From NCBI GenBank assembly GCA_005765155.1, contig VCCP01000004.1:1116001-1180000 (forward strand): a DNA stretch of 64,000 bases, written 5' to 3'. The position numbers were made by a program, and so were the translations under genes. Origin of the DNA: Zelopaecilomyces penicillatus. Its lineage: Eukaryota > Ascomycota > Sordariomycetes > Hypocreales > Pseudodiploosporaceae. How positions within the stretch are numbered: the first letter of the stretch is position 1; each line of letters begins with the position of its first letter. The notes beneath the pieces were generated by a model. The model saw only the letters and a program-made list of their open reading frames with translations, was not told where the DNA came from and ran no database searches. Shown one piece after another: positions 11,642 to 23,700 of the stretch.

Positions 11642-14600
11642 ATGGAGACCGACGCCGCTACCAGGTATCGTTCGCGCATCCTTAGAGAAATGAATGCAAA
11701 TCGCGACAACCCTTTCAACTCGCCTCCGTCCTCTACTGGTTCCCACGGCACCGTCAGCCCAACCATGTCCTCCGTCTTCTCTGATCCCGACGGCGAGTCA
11801 ACTCGCAGGCTCCACGAGGATATTGCCCGAGTCACAGCTGCGAGAAAGCTTCCAGTGAACTGGGAAGCTGCTCATCGAAAGTGGCCCGAATTTTACTCCA
11901 TGCCACGAAACCGCGACAAGCTCATCTTCGACGATGTCACCGATACGAGGCCCTTGAGCTCCCAATCCAAAGAGAACAAGCCGCCAGCTTCAACGGCCGC
12001 AAAATATCTCGATGACACTACCCAGGACATCTGGAATGCCCCCAAGCGAACGCGTGCGGAGATGCAACCACGCGTCGATAATGAGTCGGACCTGTCGTCT
12101 ATTCTCTCCAAATCTCCCTCCAAAGTCCTCTCTCATCATGACTTTGCCAAAATTACTCGCAACCCCAGCCCTCTTCACAAATCTCACGCTCAAATACCCA
12201 CAGAGCCAGAGTTTAAATCTCAAAGGCGTCCCTCGATTTCAGACGCCCTAGATCGGCTGCGCAGAGCATCTGCAAGCCCGAGAGATGCGAGAGAGAAAAA
12301 CCCGTCCAACGAGCACGAGTCTCCCTTCATGTCATCTGCAAAGTCGAGCTTGACAGCTGTCCCGCCCTCCCCCGCATCAATGGCCAGCCCTGATCACAAT
12401 GCATCTAATGCTCGGTCATTCTTCATGCCTGATGTTTCACACCTCGGCGATTTTGTTGATGGAACTCTGCGATTCAGTGGCTCAATGAAAAACGGTGTTC
12501 CTGTTTTTGTTAAGCACGGTAGAGTGCATGATCAAAAGGAAAAGCGCTTTTCCGTAAGGCATGCTGAAGTTGACGCCATTGGCGTCCCTGAAGACGAAGA
12601 GAAGATTTTTGTGTCTATGGATATGATTCGTGACGAGATCATCTCTCTTCAAGAACATCACGACAAAGTACAGGAATATGCAGGGAATTTGCAACAGCAA
12701 GTCGATACTCTCCAAGCACAGCTCAAGACTCGAAATGGAGCAGTGGATCAGGAACGGGCGAATAAGCAGGTTCTGGCGGAAAAGAAGCGTAAGTGATCCT
12801 GTCTTCAATGTCTTGTCCTGAAGGCCCCTAATGAAATACTAACAAGCACAGAACTGGAGCTTGAGGTTGCAGACTTGAAGATTCAATTGGAACAGGCCAC
12901 GCGAAAAATCAGCACCAGCGAGATCTCCAATGATACTCTTTCTCAAGAGAAGGACCGTGTCTTCAGTCGGTTACAGGAGGCTTGTGATGATATCAACAAG
13001 CTTACCCGAAAATTGAGTGTCAGAGAGAAGGAACTTTCCACCACTCATAAACAATTGGAATCTACAGAGCAGACGCGAAAAGATAATGATACCCTTCGTC
13101 GCGAGATTACTTCGGCTACACACAGCCGTGATGCTCTGGAGGCTCAAATTACAACCTTGCGACGTGAGCAAAAGGAAATTCGGGAGGAGACAGAGTCACT
13201 GCGCTCTGATAACAATAGCCTTCGTCAGGACCATCACTCCCTCATCAGCGAGAATAGATCATTACGGTCTACTAACAAGTCTCTCATGGAGGAAAACGAG
13301 GATTTGAGAGAAAATCTGGATGGTGTGCAACATGAGCTTGATGCTGCCCGAGAAGAGATCGAAACACTGCAACAAGAGGCTCAGACCTTTGTCCAGGAGA
13401 AAACAACTCTTCAGGAGGACAATAACAGTCTGGTTCGCCATAACGAAAAGTATTTCAGTGAAAACAAGGTACTTCGCCGCGAGAACTCTGAATATGAACG
13501 TAGTGTTCATGAGTTGCATGGTCAAAATATGAAGCTGAAAGAGGACGTCGACTTCTTAAAGCAACAGCTTGATCATTGTCGCCCTGTTGCTAAGGAAGAC
13601 TTTACTGCACCACTTGATGATGAAACTGAGGAAAATATGACATCTGCTTTCTTCATACCCGACATCACTATCCAGACCAACGAATCGGCGCCAGACAATA
13701 CCGAAACGAAAGAAATGCCCGAGCTACCCGAGTTGACATCCCACACAAACCAGCTTCCTACCGTCACGCACGATGCTGAACAAGAGACGCGAAACACAAC
13801 CAAGCGTGATGCTACTGGACGGACCGATAAAAGTGAAACTCAAGCAAGGTCGAAGAGCAAGAGCAGAGCTGCTGCCCCCAAAAATTCTACAAATGCGCAG
13901 AAGGTTGCGTTTTCACTCCCCGAGAAGACGACGCAAAGCACCAAGAGCAGTTTGAACATGGCTAACCAAGGAAGTAAGCGGCGGAGCACTTCCAAAGCTT
14001 TGGTTACCGACTCGGACCCCTTTGGTGAAAACGACGATACGACTGGGGCTTTGTCTGTCGATAATACTACTCAGGAACTTAATTTCTCCATGCCTCTGAA
14101 GTTATCAAAGATCAGTATCATGAGAGAATCAAAGCAGCAACAGACTCAAGAGATTACGAGTCAAAGCCAAAAGAGTCAGTCACGTCCCCTTCAGAAACAG
14201 GCTGCTGGGGCGGACCTCACTATGGAAATCCTCAAGTCCTTGGATAAGGACTCATGCCCTGCACTATCGAGCAAAGCCCGCCGGGTCTTGGATGAATTGT
14301 GCGAGCATAGCTGCCACAACTGTATAGTTTGCAGTCGTATCACATCGCACCGAGGTGTCGTATCTTCCACTGAGCTGGCTGCAGGCAAGAAACGTGTCAC
14401 AGTATCTCGACCTGTCCCTGTCACCGATCGCGATTTGACGGGCGATGACCACACCATGCGGCCAGCACATTCTCCCGGCTATGCCTTGGCTCTTGTCATC
14501 AAGGGATTAGAAGATGAGTCTCGACATTTGCAACTAGAACTTTCACGTCTGCAAGCAAGGTATAATGCCAGCGACAAGGCGTTGGGCCGTAGGGAAAGGC

Positions 14601-14824
14601 TCAGCATGGCCGAGGGAATTCGCATGTTGCTAAAGCGGCTCGAGGTCAAGAATGATCAGATCTATAGTTTGTACGACGTACTCGAAGGGCAGAAGGCTGC
14701 CAACCAGGCAATGAGCGAGGAGGAGGTGGAGATGACTGTTCTCAACATCACAGGTATGACTGTGCGGGACGTGACTTCCGGCAGCGATCAAGTGACATGG
14801 GAGGGCATCATGGAGACATCATGA
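11642..14824 (+). CDS. Ppc89-like spindle pole body / Cep57-type scaffold protein
   Basis: Exons 11642..12788 and 12852..14824 join across a 63-bp intron (GTAAGT...ACAG, phase 1) to give 1039 residues. Residues 1-250 are disordered and Ser/Pro-rich. A conserved block SFFMPDVSHLGDFVDG...PVFVKHGRVHD lies near 260-298. A long Glu/Arg/Gln-rich coiled coil runs about 320-640. A second disordered stretch follows, then a Cys/His cluster (C866 to C876), and a final helical segment (about 926-996, IKGLEDESRHLQ...YSLYDVLEGQK) that resembles the Cep57-type microtubule-binding domain. This layout matches fungal relatives of S. pombe Ppc89 and A. nidulans SfiA, core spindle pole body scaffolds that anchor other pole components. 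Function is inferred from architecture. Confidence 0.8.
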
Positions 14825-15273
14825 GATGGAAAAAGAGAGTTTTATTAGAATCGTATTTGATTTGCCCAGGCAGGCATGAATCGAATAGATTGACACATCA
14901 TTTGCGGTGCAATGAGCATGCATATCGATCATGGATTTGGCGTTGGGAATTTCAGTTACTACTGTTGGATTAAAGGAGTTTCAGTCTGTGTTTGATCGGC
15001 GTTTGTTTCAATATTGACAACTCTCAAGCGAGTTGGTAGGCAGCGCGCATTGGGCGTGCCTGCGCTGGAGTTATGCTTTTTTTTTTTTTTTTTATAATTC
15101 TTTACCATAACTTGCATTACTAGGCGAAGAATAGAAAGTAAACAAAGAGCTTGATGTCTAGGTGCATGCGTGAATGTGAAATCAATTGTGTACTGATAGT
15201 ATGAAGCAGGTATCGTTGTGTTCAATTGAAAATGGTAGAAACTCTCTATGACGGTGTTACTAATAATGCACAT
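14825..15273. other. convergent 3' region with T17 tract
   Basis: 449 bp between the stop codons of the Ppc89-like gene (plus) and NOC2 (minus), so it holds both 3' UTRs. A run of 17 T lies at 15077-15093. No gene seen. Confidence 0.5.
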
Positions 15274-17619
15274 TTACTCGTCATCCTCATCCTCATCTTC
15301 GACATCCTCGTCCTCATCTTCGTCCTCTGCAAGCTCATCTTCCATATTGATCTCATCATCATCGTCCTCCATCTTCTCATCCACTAGTCCAGCCTTTTCA
15401 TCTTCCCGACGTTTTCTATCATCTTCTTTTCTAGCCTCCTCTAGAACCTTGGCCCGCTCCGCTCTCGCCTTGCGCTGGCCCACAACGTAGGCACCGAGTG
15501 GCGTCTTGGCCAAATCAAAATCTTTGAGGAAAGCATCAACCTGGGCGCGATGCTTGGGGGCGAAGTCGACCTTGGCTCGCTTCTCCTCGATAAACTTGGC
15601 GTTGGTCTCGAGCTTCTGGACTAGCAACGTAAGCTGTGTGGCCAGCTTGGAGTTCTTGTTGCCTTGAGACTTGGACCGTGCTTGCTTCAACCAGCGCTTG
15701 AGCTGGATGACGACGGGTAGGGCAAGCTCTGGGAAGGCGACGGATGTGGCCCAGAGGAGTAGGAATTCACCCATCAACTCGACTACTTGGTCACCGACAC
15801 CGTCTTGATAGACGCGAGTGCGGAGGTAGGACTTGGGTGCCTTGTAAGCAACAGCAAAATCAAAAGCCTTGAGTGTTGTTGCTTTGGGGGCCTTCTTCAT
15901 CTCGGCGGAGGTCAAAACCTCTATCAGAGGAGACGCAAGTGGGATGTAGGTACCCGTGGCTCGAGAGGTACGGAGCAGTGATCGAATCAAATGAAAGCGG
16001 AGAGGAAAGTATATTGACGTGGGGATAAGTCGCAGAGCACCAAGAGTCACCTGCACGAGAGGGTAGATGAGGAGCCTGAGCTGGCTTTCCTTACCAGCCT
16101 CGGCCTCCTTTAAGGAGCTGCAGTTCTCTGCCAGAACGCAGGACCAAAAGTCCAGCGAGTGTGTGAACTGCCAGTTATAGACCATTCGGAACGAGTCGTT
16201 CTTGTTGTGCACAATGCTGTTGCGCAGGTGGATGGCGAGCTGGCGAATAAAAGTAAAGGCCGTTGTGTAGCCTACTGAAGGATCAATGCCCCAAAGCTCA
16301 GCTGCCGAGTTTTTCATTAGGTTGATGCCCTGGGTCGTGTTGTGGTTGGTGACTCGGGAGCCCTGGACAAGGCCCTGGTACGTTGACTTGAGTATGGTTT
16401 CCCGGATGCCCTTGTCGCCAATGACGACGAGTTTTCGGAGCACAAGGAAGGCTGTGATCTTGGTAGTCTCGGAACTGGCTGGCTGAGCCCAAAAGTTGAC
16501 GACCGACTTGGCGAGCGACTTGATGAGCTTCTTGAAAGATAAAAGGTAAGGTAGGATGGGGGTGATGGAGGACAGCGTCAGCTTAAGGGTATTGTCATCT
16601 GATAGTGTGCTGAGTAGGTGCATGATGGATGAAGTGTATGACTTGAGCAGCAACGACAATGTCTTGAATTTCTTGCTTTCGGTCTGCACGTAGACTTTGC
16701 CCGCAGCGGACTCTTTCACAGGCAGGTGGTGGTTCATGACATTAGGGATCTCCTTCAAGGCCAAGACCAAAACGTCATTGAAGACGTCGGGGTTGTTAAT
16801 GGCCCATCTCTGCTCCGTCTCGCCATCCTCATCGGTGTCGTTGATGTGCGCCGCACATCGGAAAGCAAGCACCACCTGTCTGGCAGCTCGTAGAGATTGC
16901 TTCTCCACCATGGCCTTTTTCCAGGCCGCCACCATTGGTCGGGTGAGCTCGTTACTCTCAGCGGGCTCATCGTCCTCGTCCGTCTGCTTTCCCTTCTTCC
17001 GCTTCTTCTTGGGCTGTTCCTCCTCTAGGTCTTCCTCGCCAGCACTTAGTTCATCAACCTCAGCCAAATCCGCATTGTCATCGAAGTCAAGAGCCTCGGG
17101 ATCATTCTCTTTCAAGAATTTGTAGAAATCTGGATCTTTCAGGGCCAAGTCGTCCATGGCCTTTTTGCTCATGCCAATGTCGTTGCCGTCCTCGCTGCCA
17201 TCGTCATCGTCGTCGCTGTCGTTGGCAACTGGCTGTGCTGCAGCTGAAGCATCGGAATCGCTTCCTTCATCCTCGACATCATCAGTTTTAGGCCCGTCCC
17301 GCTTTCTCTTTCCAAGCTTGGCCGACTTCTTTCCCTTCGCATCAATGATGTCCTCAAAGCCGCCCTGGAAGAAATCGTCGACGCTCATCGCATTGACCTT
17401 CTTTTCCTTGACCCAGCTGGGCTTCTTGACTTGGCCATCTGTGGCATCGCTTGCTCCTTTTATGAAATCAGCATCTTGAGCCTTTCTCGCCTTCTTCTTG
17501 TCTTGAATTTGATGCCGTTGCTTGATTTTGGCGAACTCCTTTCTCTTGTCCAAGACACCCTTCAGATGAGATTTCTCAAACTTTTTGGTGGCTTTGAGGT
17601 TTTTCTTGGAAGCTCCCAT
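15274..17619 (-). CDS. NOC2: Noc2 family ribosome assembly protein
   Basis: One exon, 781 residues from the ATG at 17619 (MGASKKNLK); the frame continues 4 codons upstream only through a GTG. Noc2 forms Noc1-Noc2 and Noc2-Noc3 complexes that bind pre-60S particles in the nucleolus and nucleoplasm and support their maturation and export. The N-terminus is Lys/Arg-rich (nuclear signal), followed by acidic stretches (about 120-220). The conserved Noc2 core covers about 300-600, with blocks such as KFKTLSLLLKSY, FLVLRKLVVIGDKG and NLMKNSAAELWGID. The C-terminus is highly acidic (Asp/Glu over the last 40 residues, from trinucleotide-repeat-like DNA near 15278-15370). It is divergent from VPS28 with 376 bp between starts. 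Confidence 0.92.
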   Translation of the reverse strand: MGASKKNLKATKKFEKSHLKGVLDKRKEFAKIKQRHQIQDKKKARKAQDADFIKGASDATDGQVKKPSWVKEKKVNAMSVDDFFQGGFEDIIDAKGKKSAKLGKRKRDGPKTDDVEDEGSDSDASAAAQPVANDSDDDDDGSEDGNDIGMSKKAMDDLALKDPDFYKFLKENDPEALDFDDNADLAEVDELSAGEEDLEEEQPKKKRKKGKQTDEDDEPAESNELTRPMVAAWKKAMVEKQSLRAARQVVLAFRCAAHINDTDEDGETEQRWAINNPDVFNDVLVLALKEIPNVMNHHLPVKESAAGKVYVQTESKKFKTLSLLLKSYTSSIMHLLSTLSDDNTLKLTLSSITPILPYLLSFKKLIKSLAKSVVNFWAQPASSETTKITAFLVLRKLVVIGDKGIRETILKSTYQGLVQGSRVTNHNTTQGINLMKNSAAELWGIDPSVGYTTAFTFIRQLAIHLRNSIVHNKNDSFRMVYNWQFTHSLDFWSCVLAENCSSLKEAEAGKESQLRLLIYPLVQVTLGALRLIPTSIYFPLRFHLIRSLLRTSRATGTYIPLASPLIEVLTSAEMKKAPKATTLKAFDFAVAYKAPKSYLRTRVYQDGVGDQVVELMGEFLLLWATSVAFPELALPVVIQLKRWLKQARSKSQGNKNSKLATQLTLLVQKLETNAKFIEEKRAKVDFAPKHRAQVDAFLKDFDLAKTPLGAYVVGQRKARAERAKVLEEARKEDDRKRREDEKAGLVDEKMEDDDDEINMEDELAEDEDEDEDVEDEDEDDE

Positions 17620-17995
17620 GGTGGGCAACACTTCACCTCTGTTGGTGGTTGTGAATTGGGTTGCTAGAAAAGGACTCTGTCCCAGTCAGTGATTGAAGAA
17701 ACTGGCAGAGAAAGCCGCACGGCTGTTGGAGCTGCCAACCGCGCCCAAAAATTTTCGGCGATCGGGCTTATCGATAACAAGGCCCGCACTCGAGCATGCA
17801 GGCGGTAAGTGTTTTCTGCCGCATACCAAATGACCCATCACGCAACTAAGCAAGACATCATCCCACCATCCCCCACACTCTGCCTTTCGGAGCGAGTTCA
17901 GGCAGCATCTTACAAGCCTGCGCATATAAAAGCCTCTTTGCGCGTGCTGTGAGCCTTTGCCTCGCTTGCTCAATGTCGACTGTTAATCCACCGCC
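17620..17995. other. shared divergent promoter NOC2 / VPS28
   Basis: 376 bp between two divergent start codons, so a bidirectional promoter is inferred. No recognised operator or TATA arrangement could be assigned. Confidence 0.5.
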
Positions 17996-18862
17996 ATGAT
18001 ACCCCGACAAGGCTATGCGCCAACCCCCCATAGCTATGTGCCCAACACCAGTCTCTCCGCCACTATCAATCTAGACGAGGTGCGATGCGATGCGATGTAG
18101 CGTCTTTCCCCGCCGCCCGTTGGCCGTTTCGACAGCAGCTGACCAACCCACCTCGCTCGCAGGAGTTGAAGTTGACCAACACGCGCGCCGAACGCGATCT
18201 TCAAGACTCTCTGGGCGAGCTTTTCAGCATCATAGTCACCCTCGATGAGCTCGAGAAGGCATTCCTCAAGGATGCCATACCAGAAGCAGACTACACAGAC
18301 ATATGCGAGCGATCGTTGAGGCAATACAAGGCGCTCCTAGCCGATGAGACTATAGCCACACATTTTCAAGGGCTAGAGGAGTTCAAAGCCAAGTGGGATG
18401 TAGGTCCTTCGCCACCAACTGTTGATAAAACACGCCTAAATCGCAAAATTGCTAAACCTCATATAGCTCGACGTACCTCGGGCCACAGAACGACTCCGGG
18501 TGGGAATGCCCTCTACCACCATTACAGCGTCCTCATCTGCTCCAGCGCCGGCCCCCACTAGTGTGGCCAACAACGCCGGTGGTGTGTTGATTCTCGAAGC
18601 AACCCAGGAGTTCATCACGTTCCTCGACGCAGTCAAGCTCGGATTGCTGTCAAAAGACCAACTGCATCCCTTGCTATCGGACGTAATTCAATCTGTAAAC
18701 CGCGTCACGGATAAAGATTTTGATAACAGGGGCAAAATAGTCCAGTGGCTCATCGCGCTGAACCAGATGAAGGCGACTGAGGAGCTCAGTGAACAACAAG
18801 CTAGAGAGCTAGAGTTGGATATTCAGCAGGCCTATCAAGGCTTCAGGCGGACCCTGACATAG
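17996..18862 (+). CDS. VPS28: ESCRT-I subunit Vps28
   Basis: Three exons, 17996..18079, 18163..18399 and 18467..18862, all in phase 0, give 238 residues. Introns are 83 and 67 bp, with donors GTGCGA and GTAGGT. Vps28 is the ESCRT-I subunit that links Vps23/Vps37 to ESCRT-II at endosomes, so that ubiquitinated cargo enters multivesicular bodies. The N-terminal core (residues 20-110) has AERDLQDSLGELFSIIVTLDELEKAF, the family signature, and the C-terminal four-helix domain (about 140-238) has FITFLDAVKLGLLSKDQLHP and VQWLIALNQMKA. A short Ala/Pro/Ser linker separates them. The first small exon (MIPRQGYAPTPHSY...) was found from the family pattern INLDE-E. Its stop lies 87 bp from the convergent MDM12 stop. 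Confidence 0.93.
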
Positions 18863-18949
18863 TGTATAGATATTATATGTACATAGCAAATGCATGTGTT
18901 GTTGATGAGCGTGTTAAGATATTCCTCCCCTTTGCCAGCAGTAAGCTTG

Positions 18950-20269
18950 TCATACGAGGAATGTCCAAAAACTAGGGTATACAAACTCCTCCTCAAATAT
19001 CCTCCTTACCTGCTCCAACACGAACCTCTCGACCTTGCCCACATTTTTTAGACTCTGCTTGCCACTCTCCCTCTCGCCTATTTCGCTTTCCACCTTGATT
19101 TCCTGCAGTAGCCCGGCGAATCGTTGCTTGTGCTTCCGGCTAGAACTCTGCTCCCCATCTTCATCCTCAACCTCATCCGGCCCTACGGCAGCTAATGCGT
19201 CATCTGGGGAGAGAAAACAAAAGTGAACCCTCTTTCTGATATGTGCGAGGACACCGACACCGTCAAAGGATAGACCGGTGATATTGAGCTTCAGCGGGAT
19301 GCCAACAAAGCTCGGCATTGGGTAATCAAGCAGAATCTCAGCTGTTAGATTGAGCTGTATATCGCCAGAGTACTGTATCCTAAACACCGCCTGCATATCT
19401 TCGACCCTGGGCTGTCTTTTCGGCGGTAAGGGACGCTGCGTTGGAGACCCGCCAGCTAGCTGCTGGGCCTCGTCTTTATCGTCGTCATCCACAACAGCTG
19501 AGCCAGTCAAGTGCCTATCCCGAGTCGGCGGCCTAGAATTCCCAACAGATGTCGGCGCCAGGGTGGAGACACTAGACTTCTCACGCAGGCGTTGACCTCG
19601 AGGAATGGCGAGTGAGTTGCGGATGTTGTCGATGGAGGCGACGCTGCCATGTGATGGGTGCCGACTGCGGTTCGGCGTGTGCACTTCTGATGCCAGGGCA
19701 GATGATCCTAACCAGGCGTTGCCAAGATGTGCGCCGGCCACGGCGGCGAGGGGCGTGTGAGTCCCCGTTCCGAGGTGGCTTTGGAAGTAGTTCAGGCCAG
19801 GGCCGCCCAAGATCCCTGGCGTTGACGTCCCAAGAAACGACCCCAAGTCATGGCCTCCTCCCATCTCGTTCCTCATAATCTCCCTCAAACCAGGCGGGCG
19901 CGGTTTAAACCCTTCATCAGCGCGGCCTCCTAAACGCTCTTTTCCAGACACGTTTGGCGCATTCCCGGTCCGGCTTTGCTCGCTGTACAGCTCCTCCCCT
20001 TCCCCTTCCTCCTCGTCTTCATCATCATCATCGTCATCTTCGCCATCCAAATCCTGATCGTAAAAATCCGGCAGCGGATCCGTAATGTCCTTTAGTTCCA
20101 GCTGCGGCGGGATCGTCCCAAAATCAAACCCATGCACTGTTACGGATCTGATGAATCGCGGCAGCGGCACGGTCTGGAATTTGTCGTGGATGAAACTGCG
20201 GATGCGCTCTGCGAGAGCTTTTCCATCGGGACCACTTGTCAGTGTCTCCCAATTGAGATCGACAGACAT
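18950..20269 (-). CDS. MDM12: ERMES complex subunit Mdm12 (SMP domain)
   Basis: One exon, 439 residues from the ATG at 20269 (MSVDLNWETL, the typical family start). Mdm12 is the cytosolic SMP-domain lipid-transfer subunit that bridges Mmm1 in the ER to Mdm34 and Mdm10 on the mitochondrial outer membrane. N-terminal SMP halves are clear: FIHDKFQTVPLPRFIRSVTV and the ending FEEEFVYPSFWTFLV. The middle (about 70-300) is a poorly conserved insert containing a Asp/Glu tract (near 75-95) and Gly/Ser-rich sequence, usual for filamentous fungi. Later SMP blocks include FRIQYSGDIQLNLTAEILLDYP and LNITGLSFDGV. Length agrees with the family. Confidence 0.93.
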   Translation of the reverse strand: MSVDLNWETLTSGPDGKALAERIRSFIHDKFQTVPLPRFIRSVTVHGFDFGTIPPQLELKDITDPLPDFYDQDLDGEDDDDDDEDEEEGEGEELYSEQSRTGNAPNVSGKERLGGRADEGFKPRPPGLREIMRNEMGGGHDLGSFLGTSTPGILGGPGLNYFQSHLGTGTHTPLAAVAGAHLGNAWLGSSALASEVHTPNRSRHPSHGSVASIDNIRNSLAIPRGQRLREKSSVSTLAPTSVGNSRPPTRDRHLTGSAVVDDDDKDEAQQLAGGSPTQRPLPPKRQPRVEDMQAVFRIQYSGDIQLNLTAEILLDYPMPSFVGIPLKLNITGLSFDGVGVLAHIRKRVHFCFLSPDDALAAVGPDEVEDEDGEQSSSRKHKQRFAGLLQEIKVESEIGERESGKQSLKNVGKVERFVLEQVRRIFEEEFVYPSFWTFLV

Positions 20270-20750
20270 TTGAGGGAGTTTGGTGGCAGAGCGTGGTGCG
20301 AGATGTGTTCCAACCACAAAGTTGGATTACACCTTGTAAGTGGTGTGTTCAGTGGTCTATGAGCCAAGTGAACTGAGAATGCACCCGCACAGGGCTGCAA
20401 TGGTGGGGGCTATAAATGTCAGATCCCTCTACAACAATTTACGAAAAACGAGTGTTTCTATCAGATTTTTCATCCTATCAGAAACATATAGCTAATTATC
20501 CTTTAGATGCACCATCCCATCATAATACCCTTTACAATAGCCTAGCAATGCTAAAGCAAGGAAATCACATATCAAAAAATCACATCTCCTTCTTGCCTGA
20601 ACGCCAGTCATGATGCTTCCCAATGCCCGTGTTTTCAGCATGCCGAACCAACCAAACGCCATCATAACACATAACACTTTCAGGATGTTTCGGGGCCATC
20701 GAAGTGCCATATTTGACTTGTCGAGTATTTTCCTGTATTCATATCGCGTC
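20270..20750. other. intergenic: MDM12 upstream / FAB1 3' end
   Basis: 481 bp between the FAB1 stop and the MDM12 start, both on the minus strand. It should hold the FAB1 3' UTR and the MDM12 promoter. Nothing else was recognised. Confidence 0.5.
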
Positions 20751-23700
20751 TCAAGCTGGAGCTCCCTCGGGTTCCTCAAACCTAGCTTTTCCATAATAAA
20801 CCGGGTATTGGCTGGGGTTGTTGAATAGATGCCAGCAATTAGGCGCTTGAAGGATATACCTATCAAGCCGTTAGATCACGCAAAAAGTGAAATGAGGTAA
20901 CGCCAAACATAGGAAAGCTGAACATACCTTGCCATGGCCTCTCTAAAACGAGATTTGTATTCTTTAGGACTTGTCACGGTTGGTCTATTTCGACCTCCGC
21001 CAGCAAATCCACGATCCTTGATCCAGCTTTCGAGCTTCTTATCCCATGTATAAGTTCTGATGCAGTCAATGATACCAACCACCAACTCCTTTCTCATCTC
21101 ATCAACGGCTATCATCAGTGAGTAGTCCATTACATTCTGCCGTGCCAAAAACAGCGTGTCGTTCCAAACAGACGCCCTGAGAAGTTTCTTGGAGTGTTCC
21201 CGAGCAAAGAGTGGCGATTCATAAATATATTCAACCATGTTTTCATCCAAGAGTACTTCATTCTGTTCTCCTGTGGATTGGATCTTGCGGTTGCGCATGG
21301 AGCCTTTCAGATCAAAAATTCGCGTAGGGGAGCGATCGTAGAAGAGGTTTTCAGTTACCAACAAATCCAGTTTGATGTCTGTTCCCGTCACAGGATTCTT
21401 GATCAAAACTTGGAAGAAGCCAAGCATCTTGGCAATAACGGATGGCAAATCATGGAATAGTGCCTCAGCCATAATGGTAAAATAACCAGGGGCGAATCGT
21501 AAAAACGCTGATGTCTCCACAGGCGAAAGTGACTATACAACTTGTTAGTAAGAATATGTACCACTGCCTCATGTCTTGTCCTGTTTTTCTATTATTATCT
21601 CACCTTTAAAACAAGTCGATCATCCAATGTTTTCAAGAAAACCGACTTTGTCTTGCCGCCTTTAGAATCCCATTTGAGACAACGAGACAGCGATTCAACA
21701 ATTCGCTCCCCAACACCACATTTCCTTCTGAGGGCGTCAAATTGCTCAGCATAGAAAATCTTGCATGTCATGACGGCTGCTCCCTCTCTAAACTGGTACT
21801 TGAGATGGGTACCAGTGAAACGAAGCAAGCTCTTTTCCAAATCTGTTTCGTCAACAAACCAGTCTGACCTCTCGGAGGCTGGAACAGACCGAGGTTCGCC
21901 GACGTCGCCTGTGGCTTCCCCCTCACGCATCATCACCTCTTGCGCCTCGCGCCGAATATTGCCCAGCTTTCCTTGGTAATCATCACTATTAAGAGCAAGT
22001 GCAATAACAGAGCTTGGCTCATCCTCTCGAACAATGATATCTGAGTCAACAAAAATATGGTCCGACGCATTCACAGGGTATTCGAGCGGTGGCCACCCGC
22101 TGGCTGATCTTTCGGCCCAAAAGTTCGTCAGATACTTCATCAGACTGGTCTTCTGATGCCTAGGAAGCTCTAGTGGTATTTCACTGCTAGAGTCCGCAAT
22201 TTCTTTTATGTCAGGCATGAACTCATCGGAAACTGAGGGTTCACCGTCACTAGCGTTGCCCTCGTCGCCCGATGCTCCTTGACTAGTATTCACATTCGTC
22301 GTTTCGTCATCCCAGCGAGATTGATCCTCCGACTGTGAGCTTGGTTCAATTGGAGTTTGTGGTTCAGTTTGAACCTCTGTTCTTGATGCATCATCAGCTT
22401 GGCTGGTGGCTGCAGTGGTTGAACGTTGCTCGTTGTCACGATCCAGCTCTTGTTCATTAACCGCTGCGGGCTCATCGAATGCCTCATTGACATCGTCATA
22501 CACTTGAATGATGGCCATTGTAGAAGATTTGGGAAGCATAGGTCGAGGTGGACGTTGATTTGCAGCCCGCTTTTTACGATCACGTATGCGTTCCTTCTCA
22601 AATTCTCTACTGAGCTGCTCAAAGTGACGTGCAAGTGTAGAGACTTTGGTCTCTCTCTTCTTGTGGACTAGACGCGGAATGCTAGACCCCGACATCTTTC
22701 CACGGTTCTTCAAAGAAGTCAAGCCAAGTCGATCGGACAGCTTTTTATCTACTTTGACAGTGCCTTCTAGCTGGGGTTCCGACTGGAGGCCCTCTGCAAT
22801 CTTGCCTGCTGGTTCCTTGCCAGCCACTATTGGCCGGGGCAACGCTCTCACAGGGTGAGATATAGCTCGAATTATGGGCGGCGATGTGGTAGAGCCTGAC
22901 TTGCGTACGGGAGCACGGTCGGGAATGGGCCTGGGTGTCTCCACACTTGCAGGAGATCCGTCTGGTTCTTCGGATCCAATCTGGCCTGAAAGCAGCCCAT
23001 GTTCGCGACGCATTCGATCCACCTTTTCGGTCAAAGACTGTCCAGACAGAATGGGATCCGTAGTGGCGCGATTACCAAGTGTGGGCGACAGGGGAGGCAG
23101 TGACTGAGGGCTGGAAGAGCTCAGAGGAGTCTCGTTGGGACTCTGCTGTGGAGGACTTTTGATAGCTGTAGAAGTGGGAGATGAGGCTAGGTCTAAGGAT
23201 TCCACCCTCTCAATAGCGCCATCTGCAGGAATATGAACTTTTCCATCTTCATCAATTGGGTGTTGGTCCTCCACCGGCTTAGAAGATGTGGCACTTGCTT
23301 CCATACTGTTATCGGTATATTCAGTTGGCTGGGTACTTCTTTCGTCTGCCTCTGAAAAGGTCTGGGATGGTCGCTCATCACTATCAGCCACGGACCCTGT
23401 CCCTTCGTTAGACACAAGTGACTCTTTTGACTCGTCATCTGTAAACATTTTCTTCAACTGTATCATAGTTAATTGTCGCATATCCTTGTCTCCCAAAAAG
23501 TCGGCTTCAAATTTGGCAAAAACTTGGTCCCATTCGCCTGCCTTTTCAAGCATCTCCCGGACCATGCTATTGAAGGGAACTACCTCGTAGTATTTGGAGT
23601 TGACATAGATGTGCTGTAGCCGGCGAGCTATTGTTGCTTGCTCTTCTTGAGCTTTCTTGGTCAATTGCTCCAGCTCGACTCTGCAAGACTCCGCCTTCTC

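Noticed and set aside
15248..15490. Poly-Ser plus-strand frame
   Set aside because: It is the antisense reading of the Asp/Glu tail of NOC2.
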